The translations under genes were made by a program, and so were the position numbers. A model generated the notes under the pieces. The model ran no database searches. It had not been told where the DNA came from and saw nothing but the letters and a program-made list of their open reading frames with translations. A stretch of 28,284 nt of DNA from Nephromyces sp. MM_2019 (Eukaryota > Apicomplexa > Aconoidasida > Nephromycida), in assembly GCA_015657535.1 (NCBI GenBank), contig JADHZB010000385.1, positions 1-28,284 of the forward strand. Reading direction: 5' to 3'. Positions 1-11,664 of this stretch are shown one piece after another (position 1 is the first letter of the stretch; each line of letters opens with the position of its first letter).

Positions 1-1760
1 ATACATATGCTCAAGCCTTCTTCATAATGGATAAAATAGGTGTGTAAATATTACACAGCAGTGGAGTTACATATTTAGATTGGTAGTATGTGCGTGAAAT
101 GAGTGAGGGCTTTGATTTAATTAAATGAAGTGTGTATGTTTTGCTTTTTGATATATATATATATATATATAAGTAGACATATTTACAAGTGTGTGTTGGT
201 TTGTGTATGTGTGTACATGTATGTATGCTTATGAGTTACGTAGGTCTATTAAAGGTGTGTGAGTGAGGTCATATAAAAAAAAAGCGACACTCACACACAC
301 CCGTAACCTTAAGCGTGTGTAATTATTTTATATTAAACTATTTAAATGTGTGTAATAATCAAATTGAACGTTGGAGATAACCAATTCTGTAATCATTGTC
401 TATGCAATATACATAAACCACTCTAGACGTATTGAGCAAATATATTCTTAACTAGATAAGAAGTTTATATACACACAGAACAACTTCATTCACTATTTGC
501 ACTCAAACATGCAAACAACACGAAAATAAACACAAGTACACACTCAGCAACACACACATACACACACACAAGTACACACATCCACTTCTGCGTATATGAT
601 GTTTAATTTCTTAACTCAGTATATGATATACATATACATATCAGACAAATAGAAAAAATACACATATATATATATATATATATATGTGTGTTTGGAGCAT
701 TATGAGACCTCTTTTTACACACTATAATAAGTTAATAATAGATAAATACACAAATACTAATTTGAGAATAATACAACTTGAAAAGTAAATAGTTAAAAAT
801 ATTTTATAAATAAAATTAACTCAAATAATATATACAATATATATGTGCATAAATTTTAACAATACAATTCAAAGTAATGTATATTATCATTATACACTCA
901 CATCATATAATATTACTTTTATAAATAAATACTTTGAAGATGTGCATATATATATATATATATATATAACATATTATTTTGCAGTTTCTATAATATATAA
1001 AAATATACACATCTAAATATATATGTAAATATAATGGTTTTATTTTAAGGAAAAAATGTATGACTGTTGATGTGTGTGTAATCAATTCAAATGTACTAAA
1101 AAAAAAGTTTAATTTATTATAAATTTTATTTGGAAATATATAACATACACACATACAAACACTCATACACATATACAAGTGTTCTAAAGGATTTAAAAAA
1201 GTAATTATCAAGTTATTATAGAGGATAATTTTAACATTTGAGTTTAACTGTTATTACTTTGCTTTAATTTTATTGTTATAAAATAATATAATAATGATAC
1301 TAACAATTAAAACAATAATTATCAAATTAATAACAATAATTATCAAATTAATAACAATAATTATAATACAGGTTTATATTATCTTGTGTATATATATAGA
1401 ATAATGATAGGCTATGATGATAAAAATAAATTTATATTTTTTTTGTCATTCATTGCTTGGATGCTTAATTTTTTTAAATAAGTTTAACGTTTATAAATTC
1501 GATTTTATTCATGGTTTAACCACATTTTTGAGTTTCCTCTGAACTTCATACTTCCTTTGAAAGAAATTATATCAATTGAACTTTCACCTGAATATACTAC
1601 ATAAATTACATAAAACTAGAATTTGTTTTTTTTACTTTTTTTGGGGTGATTGTAAAATCTTTCTTTTTTTATGGGGATTCTGGACTATTCAACTTTATAT
1701 AGTAACTTACAATTGCGAGAGACATCACACATCTACTTTATTACACACATGCCTAAAAGT
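1..1760. other. Gene-free AT-rich upstream region with microsatellites
   Basis: I see no coding exon here on either strand; the open frames present are low-complexity Tyr/Ile/Cys translations of TA and TG repeats. The region holds a pure TA run near 151-171, another near 664-685 and one near 947-968, CA-rich stretches near 285-300 and 537-580, and a short 21-bp tandem repeat (listed separately). It probably contains the promoter of the eIF2-alpha gene, but no core promoter element can be named. Confidence 0.6.
1311..1366. repeat. 21-bp tandem repeat, about 2.7 copies
   Basis: Two exact copies of a 21-bp AT-rich unit (AACAATAATTATCAAATTAA plus T) are followed by a partial third copy. It lies in non-coding sequence upstream of eIF2-alpha. 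Simple replication slippage explains it. Confidence 0.9.
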
Positions 1761-1931
1761 CAAGAATTACACCTCCTTTACATATCACTACTCTTAAAAC
1801 AACCGATACACATATCTCAAAACCAAGAACTACACCATTACATATCACTACCCTGAAAATCAATCTACACATATACCTCGAACCTAAGAATTATATCTTT
1901 ACATAACACCACTCTGAACTCGATCTCTCAA
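1761..1931. repeat. Degenerate ~60-bp tandem repeat in the eIF2-alpha leader
   Basis: Three imperfect copies start at 1761, 1824 and 1884. Each opens with a CAAGAATTACACC-like motif, continues through a TTACATATCACTACYCT-like segment and ends with a CACATAT...CCAAAC-like segment. The last copy runs to the start codon at 1933. The block is strongly depleted in G on the coding strand. It may be part of the 5' untranslated region or a promoter-proximal array; its role is unknown. Confidence 0.75.
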
Positions 1932-1932
1932 G

Positions 1933-3515
1933 ATGGCGCATTCAAAACGTAATTTGGGTGATTGTCGCTTCTATGAGAAGCAATTCCCCGAACCCGAAGA
2001 ATCAGTTATGGCTAAAGTTGAACGAATTGAAAACATGGGCGCTTATGTGACACTCCCAGAATATAATGATATGGAAGGGATGATTTTGATGACAGAATTA
2101 TCAAAAGTACGATTCCGTTCTGTTAACAAACTTATTCGTGTAGGCAGACACGAAGTTGTAATTGTCCTTAGAGTTGACCCCAAGAAGGGTTATATTGATC
2201 TCTCAAAGAGAAGGTAACATGCTTGAGCATTTTCCAACACAAGAAGACTTTGATCCTATGCATATCAATGTCTATGTACATCATTCCAGGGTCTCCCCCG
2301 AAGATATAATCAAGTGTGAGGAACGTTTCTCCAGGGCTAAGAAAGTAAACCAAACCATAAGATATGTCGCTAAGGTATGTATACTGAATAACCCCATATT
2401 TTTGTGCCACAATTATTTTTTATAATACCCAATGACAGACACATGATATGAGAGTTGACGAATTGAACACAAAATTTACATGGCCATTAGAAAAGGCTCA
2501 TGGAGATGCTTATGAAGCTCTCAAGGTATTTTATTAGAAATTTCATTCATTACCAATTTATTTCTAATTTGATCCATAACACAGATTGCAACAATAAACC
2601 CAGATTCAATCCTTAAGGATATTGACCTTCCAGATAATATAAAAAAATCTATCTTGCATGACATTATGATTCGATTTGCTCCCCAAGCTCTCAAATTAAG
2701 GTTTGTAATTCTCCAAGATCATTATCCCTTTTGATTATTATCATTTTATTCTCAAACTACTTATTACAGGGCTAAGATCGATTTATGGTGTTTTGGACAT
2801 GAAGGTATCAATGCGGTGAAGGCTTCACTTGCAAAAGTTAAAAATTTTGAAGCCCAAGATGTAATCTTAACTTTAGCCCTATTCTTAATAAATGTATCTA
2901 TACAAAACTTGATTTTACTGAAACTCTTTTAGGTCAAATTATCTGTTAAGTTGATAGCTCCACCAGCCTATGTTGTATTATCCACATGTTATAACAAGCA
3001 AGCTGGCATGGATATTATGGTAGAGGTAGGTTATTATAAAGCTCGTGAATAAGTAATTTTGATTTATTTTATTGGAATTTAGACCCTTAAAGAAATTGAG
3101 AAAACTATCTTAAGTTACCAAGGAGGTGTCTTCAAGAAACAAGAGGAGGTAAAAATAAATCTTCAATTGGAAATTATAAAAAGGTTCAAAACTCTATAAA
3201 CTTATTAATTTCTTATTATTACCAGATTACTGTCATGGGTGGAGAAGAAGAAAAACGCTTGGAACAACTTCTCAATGCTGTAATACATATTATATTACTC
3301 TTTCTTAAATTTATAATAATTAACCTTGATATATTTTAATTTAGGTTGAAGATGATGATTATGATGACGATGATGATGATGATGATGATGAAGATGATGA
3401 TGAGGACAACGATGAAGATGAAGAAGATGAAGGAATGGGAAAAGTTGATGAAAATGATGAATTCATAAGAAATGCTAGTAAATCAAACCATAAACGCCAA
3501 GACAATTTTGATTAA
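1933..3515 (+). CDS. EIF2S1: Translation initiation factor eIF2 subunit alpha
   Basis: The alpha subunit of cytosolic eIF2, which with GTP delivers initiator Met-tRNA to the 40S ribosome. Exons: 1933-2213, 2290-2374, 2439-2525, 2585-2700, 2770-2860, 2933-3025, 3083-3148, 3226-3279, 3345-3515, joining in frame to 347 aa. All eight introns are GT-AG and 57-77 nt long. An N-terminal S1/OB domain spans about residues 10-95 ([31 protein letters not shown] [25 protein letters not shown]). The regulatory serine of the SELS/TELS motif is Ser57, the site that eIF2-alpha kinases phosphorylate in other eukaryotes. Helical and alpha/beta domains follow ([43 protein letters not shown]). The C-terminus is a poly-Asp/Glu tail, as in other apicomplexans. 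Sequence and length agree well with the family. Divergence is unremarkable except for Thr in place of the usual Ser at the start of the ELS motif. Confidence 0.96.
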
Positions 3516-3868
3516 TTTTATGTTACCAATTCGCTCTTAGTACACTATGAATTGTAACCAACCCAAGAAATATTTTAATTATGATAGAGTTTTACTATGA
3601 ATTCCAATCTATTTTCAAAAATGGTGCTTTCACTAAATGTGGCTCATTTTACCTTGGGCTTTGAATTAGTAAAACTTAAGACTGCTTTAACAACCTCAAT
3701 TAAATCCTTAAATAAATAAATATTTAAAAATTAATGTTCATTTAAACCTTCAAGTTTTGGTATTACTTTATGATTGTGATATTTTATTATTACAAGTGAA
3801 ACATTTTTTAGAATAAAAAAAATTTAAAATAGTTGTGTCTGATGGAATGGATTTGTCAACGTTTTAGC
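3516..3868. other. Convergent intergenic spacer between eIF2-alpha and DMC1
   Basis: About 350 bp separates the two stop codons. The spacer is AT-rich with A/T homopolymers and must contain both 3' ends. No conserved polyadenylation signal or RNA gene is evident. Confidence 0.6.
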
Positions 3869-5345
3869 CTAATCTGTAGCATCAGTGACTCCACCTTCCG
3901 ATCTATAAGTTTATATAAGTTTTTTAGATTATAATTAATTCTTCAACTTGAACTTACAATTGAAAGGTACATTCAGACTCGGGAAGATTAGGAGCATCAT
4001 AAATTTTACATACTCTCTGATCTCCTTTTCCTTTTCTCAAAGAAAGTCTAGTTGTTGAAGCATGGCCAAGAACATGACCACCAACTAGAAATTTAATGTT
4101 ATAAAAATATTATTCGAAATATTCCAAGATAATAACCTGGTTTTGTTGGGTTTGCCATAAAACTCATACCACCAGCTGGATCAGACATAACATGATTAGT
4201 TACAATGACAGCAATATTGAATTGCTCTGCAAGTTTTTGTAGCTGAGAAAGAACTTTGTTTAATCTTTGTTGCCTCTCCGAAAGTTCACCTAAAAGATTT
4301 AATTTAAGAAAAACATTATATTTAATATGTTTTAAAACTACCTCGTCCGCTGAAATCCACCCTAAAGAGGGCCATAATTGAATCAACAATTATCATAGAA
4401 AAACTATCTTCACACATCTATATTAATGATTTTAAAAAAGTGTGAAACTAGTTAGTTCTCTTAAATCCTTACTTTTGCTGCTGCCATAGATATTAATGAC
4501 GACAAGTGTTCATTTGTATAAGCTCTTGCATACATGATATTATCAAGCACTGTTTCTCCTTCAAGTCCAAATCGCTCGGATATTTTTAATATCTTTTCTG
4601 GTCGAAATGTGTTTTCGGTATCTATAAAGCAGACCTAAGAATAATTATAAAACTATTAATAAAATTTTAATAATTTATGAAAATTTAAAGACCTTTCCAG
4701 CACCACCATCCATTTCTTTTGAAAGTTGTGATGTAACGCACATAGTATGGCAAATTTGAGTTTTGCCACTTCGATTTTCTCCAAATAATTCAGTTATAGA
4801 CATGCTTTCAATACCACCACCAAGTGTTAAATCGAGTTGTTTTGATCCTAATTAAAATGCGAAAAATGATTTTCAAAATTAAAACCAAATTTACCGGTTG
4901 TTATCTTCAACACTTTGGCGCGTTTTTGAAAAACATCACTACCAGTCATAAACGCATTGGAAAGCTCTATTTTTTGAGCTGCTTCATAAATTTTATCAAC
5001 TTTTGCCTCGGAAACACCTTTTATATTGCATATTTCCCTTTTCTTATTGATATTCATTAAAAAATCCTCGTAATAGATCATTTTAAAAATACTTACTGTT
5101 GATTGTATAACGGAAAGAATTGTGCAAAGCCCTGCTGACTTTAATTTTGTGATATCAGCAGCGTTGACTCCCAAGCTTTGTAATTTTTCCTATTTTTTGA
5201 AAATTAAAGTTTGTTCACATTACTTAAAAAATCGATTTACTATTTCCTGATACATCTTTTCCTCCGTTTCGCCATCAGCTAAACTCACTGATGGTGTTGA
5301 AGCAATTTGCTTTGTAACTGATTTGCTTTGACATAAACTGGTCAT
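3869..5345 (-). CDS. DMC1: Meiotic recombinase DMC1 (RecA/RAD51 family)
   Basis: A strand-exchange ATPase that forms filaments on single-stranded DNA during meiotic recombination in the nucleus. Exons in transcript order: 5345-5241, 5189-5097, 5042-4895, 4847-4693, 4634-4473, 4417-4342, 4289-4137, 4084-3958, 3902-3869; they join in frame to 350 aa. Introns are 47-58 nt. The N-terminal helix-hairpin-helix region ([32 protein letters not shown]) spans about residues 40-90. Walker A is GENRSGKT (138-145), followed by [13 protein letters not shown] and Walker B MIIVDSIM (229-236). Loop L2 contains SDPAGGMSF, and the ATP cap contains [36 protein letters not shown] is the DMC1 form; RAD51 has YRTDYSGRGELSARQ there. 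The ATG at 5345 gives the normal length. The gene is head to head with the RMI1-like gene. Confidence 0.96.
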
Positions 5346-6086
5346 TTTTGTAAATAAGTTCTCAAATATAAATATCCCTTAAAATAGAAAATTCTTAAAT
5401 ATTTAAAATTTGTAAAAGAAAATTAACAATAAAAATTGGAGCTAAAAAACATTGGAAAATTAAAATATTATAACAATAATTATATAAATCCAGAAAAAGA
5501 TAAATTGTATTTTGCATTTAAAAATATGCTTGCTTAAATTAAATCTGAGAATATAGTTTCTGAATCACAATCCAGTACAATTACCAACGTGAATCATTAA
5601 TAGGACTGTAGCTACAGCAAAATAAAGGAGAAAGATATTTGTAAACTCAATTTCAATTAGGGTAACCCAAATTTAAGCATGTTAGAACTTTTATATATGC
5701 AAACAAGTTTTTCACTTTCCTGAACTTGATAACTCTAAAATAAGATTATACATACTTTCACTTCAATGCATCGAGATAGCCGAAAAAAATAACACAGGGA
5801 TTGAAATTATTAACAATTTGTAAATAGAATTTATATCAAATTTCTTCCTAGCAATAGCTAGAAACATAAAACTCCGAAACATTTTGCTTGATATCTAATT
5901 TTAACGATTAAAGACAGTTTCCAAAAAGTATGTATGTATCTCTAATACACCTGACACATTTCTACCTAATCTCTATTTAATTATTTAGGACTGTACCTTT
6001 CACAAAATATGTGAAATGGACTGAACAATCTCCAATATTTGCTTCCTCCATGAATGAGTTATCACTTTCTGAAATTTCTTCAATAG
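5346..6086. promoter_or_regulatory. Shared divergent promoter region of DMC1 and RMI1-like gene
   Basis: The 741 bp between the two start codons must hold both promoters. It is AT-rich, lacks long ORFs and lacks the CA/TG repeats common further right. An in-frame TAG lies directly before the ATG at 6087, which fixes the 5' limit of the RMI1-like frame unless an upstream intron exists. No specific transcription-factor site can be asserted. Confidence 0.5.
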
Positions 6087-7802
6087 ATGTCAACTAATGT
6101 ATTTATTGAATTAAATAATCATGGCATCAATCTGAGGGAAGATTGGATATCAGAAAATCTCCCAGGTAACCACAATGCAGAGGATACATTCCAAAAGATT
6201 TGCTGCTGTGATATTAAGTTAAGCTCTAATGGTAGCTTGCCTTCAGATATAACTAGTTTGAAGAGCGGAAGACTTAAGGGATGCCATTTCTTACAAGTCC
6301 AGCATGCTATCAATATACATCAGCCTCTCCTTAAATCTGATAAAAATGACAGTAAGAGATTTCTCAAACTCATCCTTAACGATGGAAAAAATGATATAGT
6401 TGGCCTAGAATATAAACCAATCCCCGAACTAGACACATCTAACATTAAAAGCTTAGCCAAAGTCCTGATCTATGGCGACCCTTACGTTGCCCGCGGTGCA
6501 CTATTACTGGGACCTAAAAATATAAAAGTTGTTTTCCGTGGCTTTCAGGTATCACTAGATTTCCCTTTCGTATTATTTTCCCTTTTATTTTCCATTTGTT
6601 TATATATTCTTTAACCTAAGGGACCAAAATCAAAGCCAAGTGACATTGCTCCACCTCAAAATAGCAAAAATAAACGAGAGATACCAGACTCAGCCTCTTA
6701 CTTCGATGAGCTAATGGATACCTACGATTTACTCTGTCCACCACCACAGCATATAAAAAGCAATCATGTAAAGTCACAAATAAATCGTAAATCAGAAATC
6801 AAAATCGAAGATTTTGATTTAGAGTTTCACAACAATATCTTGAACACTACTAATAGCTCCACCATAGCTTCAAATTCTCCCGAGATACCAATAAAGAGAG
6901 ACAAAGAAGAGTCTAAACTATTGTTTTCAGCATCTACCGAATTTAATCGTTTCAATAAGCAAAATCCTGTTCTACAAATTAAACAGAATATACAACCCAG
7001 TTTGGATAAGCTGAAAAATACATTTATCAACTATATTTCTAATACTAGTGATCACATTCATAAAAACGAGTTCAAAGAAAGCTTTTTCAGCTCTTTAGAC
7101 TATTGCTCGAATGGAAAATCGATCTATGATGACTTAATTTCCGTTCCAGATTTGCAAAAATTGTTTTGGCAATATTTTGGTAATCAGAAATCCCATTTAG
7201 ACAATAATGATTTTCAGAATAATTCCTTGAAAGCTGAGAACCAGTATGTAAATTTCGAGAACAAATTACACGCTCAAAAGAACTCCAATCTTGATAGAAA
7301 TAAATTAGAATTACCTCTAGGAGCAATTGAATATCTAGAAAACAACTTTGATTTCGAAAACATAATAGAACCTCAAAAGCATTCGGTGTTGAGCTGTAGC
7401 AAATTGAAAACCTTGAACCGGCCAATATTCACAATATATGCTATGATATGGGATTGCTGGCCAATAGCAGATACGTATTCTACTGCAAAACAATTCAATT
7501 CAACCAAACACCCTCAATCAATATGGGAAAAGAACTATTTTGATTATAAAGAATGGTGCCTATGCCTGAAAACTGAAGATAATGCAATATATGTCATAGC
7601 TCCAGTTAAGTTAATTTCTGAAAGCTTGATTTCCCTACCTAAGGATTTAACTTGTAAGAATATAAAACCAATTATTGAGAATCTTATAGGGTTCTTTGAA
7701 ATAGAAATGTTACAGAAATTATTTAACCAAACACATCCTACAGTTGAGACTCAATATGAAAACTTTAACTTAAGACTTATTTGTTATCGTACAAAACTTT
7801 AA
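6087..7802 (+). CDS. RMI1: RMI1-like protein of the RecQ-Topo III dissolvasome
   Basis: RMI1 stabilises the topoisomerase III-RecQ helicase complex that dissolves double Holliday junctions. Two exons, 6087-6548 and 6621-7802, flank a 72-nt GT-AG intron and give 547 aa. Residues about 58-153 carry the RMI1 N-terminal OB-fold pattern: KGCHFLQVQHAINIHQPL, then RFLKLILNDGKNDIVGLEYKPIP, then AKVLIYGDPYVARGALLLGP and NIKVVF. Human RMI1 has the same order (LQLTDG, MEYQPIP, KILIYG, GVLLLKPENVKV). The middle of exon 2 is Asn/Ser/Lys-rich and probably disordered. The last 130 residues (from FTIYAMIWDCW) are ordered-looking; they may be the second OB fold that binds RMI2 in animals, but this is inference. 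The N-terminal assignment is firm and the C-terminal half diverges. Confidence 0.85.
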
Positions 7803-8449
7803 AACACAAAATCGTAAGGTACATATATATATATATATATATATCCAATCGATTTTATTAAATTTCTTAACCAATAACTGGATTTTTTTTTGTTAGAAAA
7901 AAATATTTATGTAAGGTAATTAAAAATAAAATTAAAAAGCTAATCAAATTAATTGATTAGAATAAATTTTGCGTAAAGAATTTATTTTTGAAATTGAGAT
8001 ATATGTAAAGCCATTGAAAAGAAAAAAATTACATCAAATGGTAAACAAAACTCTTTGTAACAAAAGTCTAAAAAATATTCATGAAAAATATTAAGAAGTA
8101 GATTCAATTATTTGATAATTGGAATAAAATTTTTGAAGATTGGTGTTTTAAGATTTATATTATTTTATAGAATGGATTTCACTCGGTTGATATGTTGTTG
8201 AATCACTGTTAAACATTTTCATCAAAACCTAAGGTAAAAACAATTTAAATATATGAGTAGAAATTTTTGATTATTTATTAGAAAAACATATGATGTAAAT
8301 TTATGTCTAAAGTGTATCATATTATGAAGGTGTAAGTTTTAATATATAATAAAAAAATATATAATAAGTGGAGATGTTATTCCTGTATATAAATTAGACA
8401 AAGTTTCTGAAAATTATATAGTGAAATATTATAGTGAAATTATGTATAA
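7803..8449. other. Convergent spacer between RMI1-like gene and channel gene
   Basis: AT-rich sequence with a TA run at 7823-7844. It may contain an alternative last exon of the channel gene on the minus strand: an acceptor-like site at about 8231 is followed by 23 codons ending in TAA near 8164. No other gene is seen. Confidence 0.5.
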
Positions 8450-10232
8450 TCAAAAAATAGGTTTATTGGAGAGATTTGATATCATCACCTTATCTGTATC
8501 AATTGTTGGTGATATTATATCATCAGAGACATCATCTATCTTATTTGAATCAGATTTATTAACCTATAAGGTAATTATATATAAAATGTATTGAGTTTTA
8601 GTCTTATAGAGTTTACGGTTAATTCAAGACTTTAATTTATTGTATAGTGTAAGGAAAATATAAATTTTATACAATTCATGATGGTATTTTATTTATTAAG
8701 ATAGTGTCTAGATTCAAAGTATTGGGTTGAATTCATCCAAATACATAGAGCTAAGTAAAAATAAATTTATAGTTTCAGATTTAGTATAAGATATAAATCA
8801 TAAAGATAATGAATAGTTCATAGCATCCGAATAAATCTCATCAATATTATTTAACTAAACCTGTTCAAATGCTTCTAATGTTAAGGCAACAAAGAGATTA
8901 AGTACGATTGTATCAGTGAAGAAGTAAAATGATGTAAAGTACATGGCACAAAACATAGGTGAGACATGATCAAATATCACCTGGATATATTATCAAAAAA
9001 CAGGAAATAATAGTTTATAACTATACACACTAAGTATAAAAGTGATATTTTAAGAAAATCTAGGTTATATAAGGAAAAGTAATAATATATAGCTTATGAA
9101 AATATACATACTATATATAAAAATGATACTTTAAGAATATCTCAAGAATGAACAAGGAATTGTTAATATATAAAAATTTAAATAAGGTTATATTTTGCTC
9201 CAATAGTGTTAAAGGAAATTTTAATTAAATGTGTAATTTTGTTTAGTTATATGAATAAATTGAATTATTCAAAATATCATATAACATTTTAAGCTTATGA
9301 GTTATAAATATAATAAACAAAATAAAGCCTGTTTGGAATAACAATAACAAATGTCTCACCCAAGTCAAATATATTTATTTTAACCAATAAAAAGTACTTG
9401 TGAAAAAATCTTCAAAATAAGGTAAACACTCATAATTAAGCGTTTTATATAATATTTAACTTTGTAAAAATTCATATAAATCAAGATATTAAGAGTTTTT
9501 GGCTTATATAATATTATATACCTCAAGTGAGCTATCCCATCCATTAACCATAAGGATAAAGAGGGTAATGAGTGAAGATAAAAATTCGTTGAAATTGAGT
9601 ATACAACTATCACATATCTCCCATGGATCATTAGTAACCCTACATTCAATTGTTCCACCAAACATCTGTAATTAAATATATTTACAAAAATTATTTAAAT
9701 AATGAACTAAAAATATTTGGAAAGTTTATGTTACTAAAATATGTATATAATCATGTATTTTTAATATGGGTATACTATTCTGGGTTAAATATTTGTAATA
9801 ATATATTTTTAATGTATATATACTGATTCCTGGTTTATTTAATAATGTTTATTCTCAAGTAAGTTTATCTAAGGTTGTTACAAATATTTTCGAGTGAATA
9901 TATATCTTAATATTTTAGATAATCAACACACATATTCATACCTGTGTACCAATTGTGGCATAAACATAAAACACTAGTAAAAGTAAACCCAAAACAGTAT
10001 AAAAGGCCCTCAAGACACTTACTAGTGAAGTTATCTATAAATTTAAAAATTTAAAAATAGTATGTTTAAGTTAAATAGATAGGCATATATAAGTATATAC
10101 ACATAGTTTTATAGAGGAAGAAATATCATAAATGATCTCACATAATTTATATATATATTGATTATTGTTTTCCTTTATCACTTGATCTATTAGATCACTT
10201 AGCTACAAATTAGCAATTTGACATACTCAAAT

Positions 10233-10265
<33 letters not shown>

Positions 10266-11632
10266 GTGTGTTTATAGGGAAATAATGTTTAAATTTTTGT
10301 TTAAACTTACCAATTTTTTGAAACCTCTAATACGAAACAATAATCTTATACCAGAAAATACTTTCAGAAATAATAAACAACGATCAGGCCAATTTACAAG
10401 CAAAGGTAGAGGATGAAAAAAAGTATAAATAGTAATAAATTCAAGGGGTATAAATGCCAATACCAAGAAGAAATCCATCCTATAAGGGTGATCCAATATA
10501 ATAATGTGTAAGTTCACAATATATACAAACATAAAATGAAATTTACAAATTATAGATATCTTATAAACAAATTAAATGATCATAAAATTGTACCCCAAAA
10601 ATATGAGTGTAGTTAAGGATTTATATATGTGTGCACAAAGAAGATAAATATAAGTTAATTTAACTTCTTAACCTATACCAAACACTTATTCTCACACAAC
10701 TCATTCAATTAGATACTTTATTCACACCAATAATATATTCAATTATAATATATTCAAATATAATATGTTCAAATGTAATATATTCAAATATTACATATAC
10801 CAATATAATATATTCAAATAGATAATTAATTCAAATAAGTAAATTATTAAAAAATAATATATTCAAGTATAGCTCATTAAAATAGATAATTTGTATTTCT
10901 AAATAACTATTGAAAGGTATTATAAAAGTGTAGATAAATACCTTTGATTAATAGTATATACATGCCAAATATTATCTTTTCCTAAATTTTTGAGCTTGTA
11001 AATAACTATAGCAGAAAACATCAAATTAAGTAAAGATTGGACCAAGCCATATGAGATATTTAATATGGGTATATGTTCATAGGGTGGCTTAAATGAATCT
11101 CCACAAGTCTAAGAGGAAATATATATAAAATATAGGTAAGTTGAAATTATATGGGATAGTTTGCCTATATGTAATGTTATTATTATATGCTTGTACACAC
11201 AACTCAATTATATATATATATATATATTCATGCACAGTGGTATATACATATATAAACATCTATATACATGTAGTTGTACACATTTAAACACACATATCTA
11301 TATACACATATATATATATATATTTATGTACATTTAAACACGCATATCTATACCTACATATATATATGTATATATTCACACACACATAAATATATATAGT
11401 AATAATAAAACCTGTGAGAAGGTAACCAGAAGGTTAAGGAAAACAATCAAGTCTAAAATATTATTAGAGATGAATTGTATAATCCATTGGTGTTGATTAT
11501 AATGAAATTCTGAGTTTGTCGAGGGTGTAATTACAGCTGAGAAATAAAATTAATTTTAGTAAAAACAAATCAACCATTGAAATATATATTTTTGTGTAAA
11601 AGAATAGAATTGATTTACAAATATAAAAATGT

Positions 11633-11664
<32 letters not shown>

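Noticed and set aside
903..1211. Minus-strand Tyr/Ile-rich open frame
   Set aside because: The composition reflects TA/CA repeats; there is no recognisable domain and no coding texture.
3869..5345. RAD51 rather than DMC1
   Set aside because: [16 protein letters not shown] and the N-terminal [14 protein letters not shown] pattern match DMC1; RAD51 has YRTDYSGRGELSARQ.
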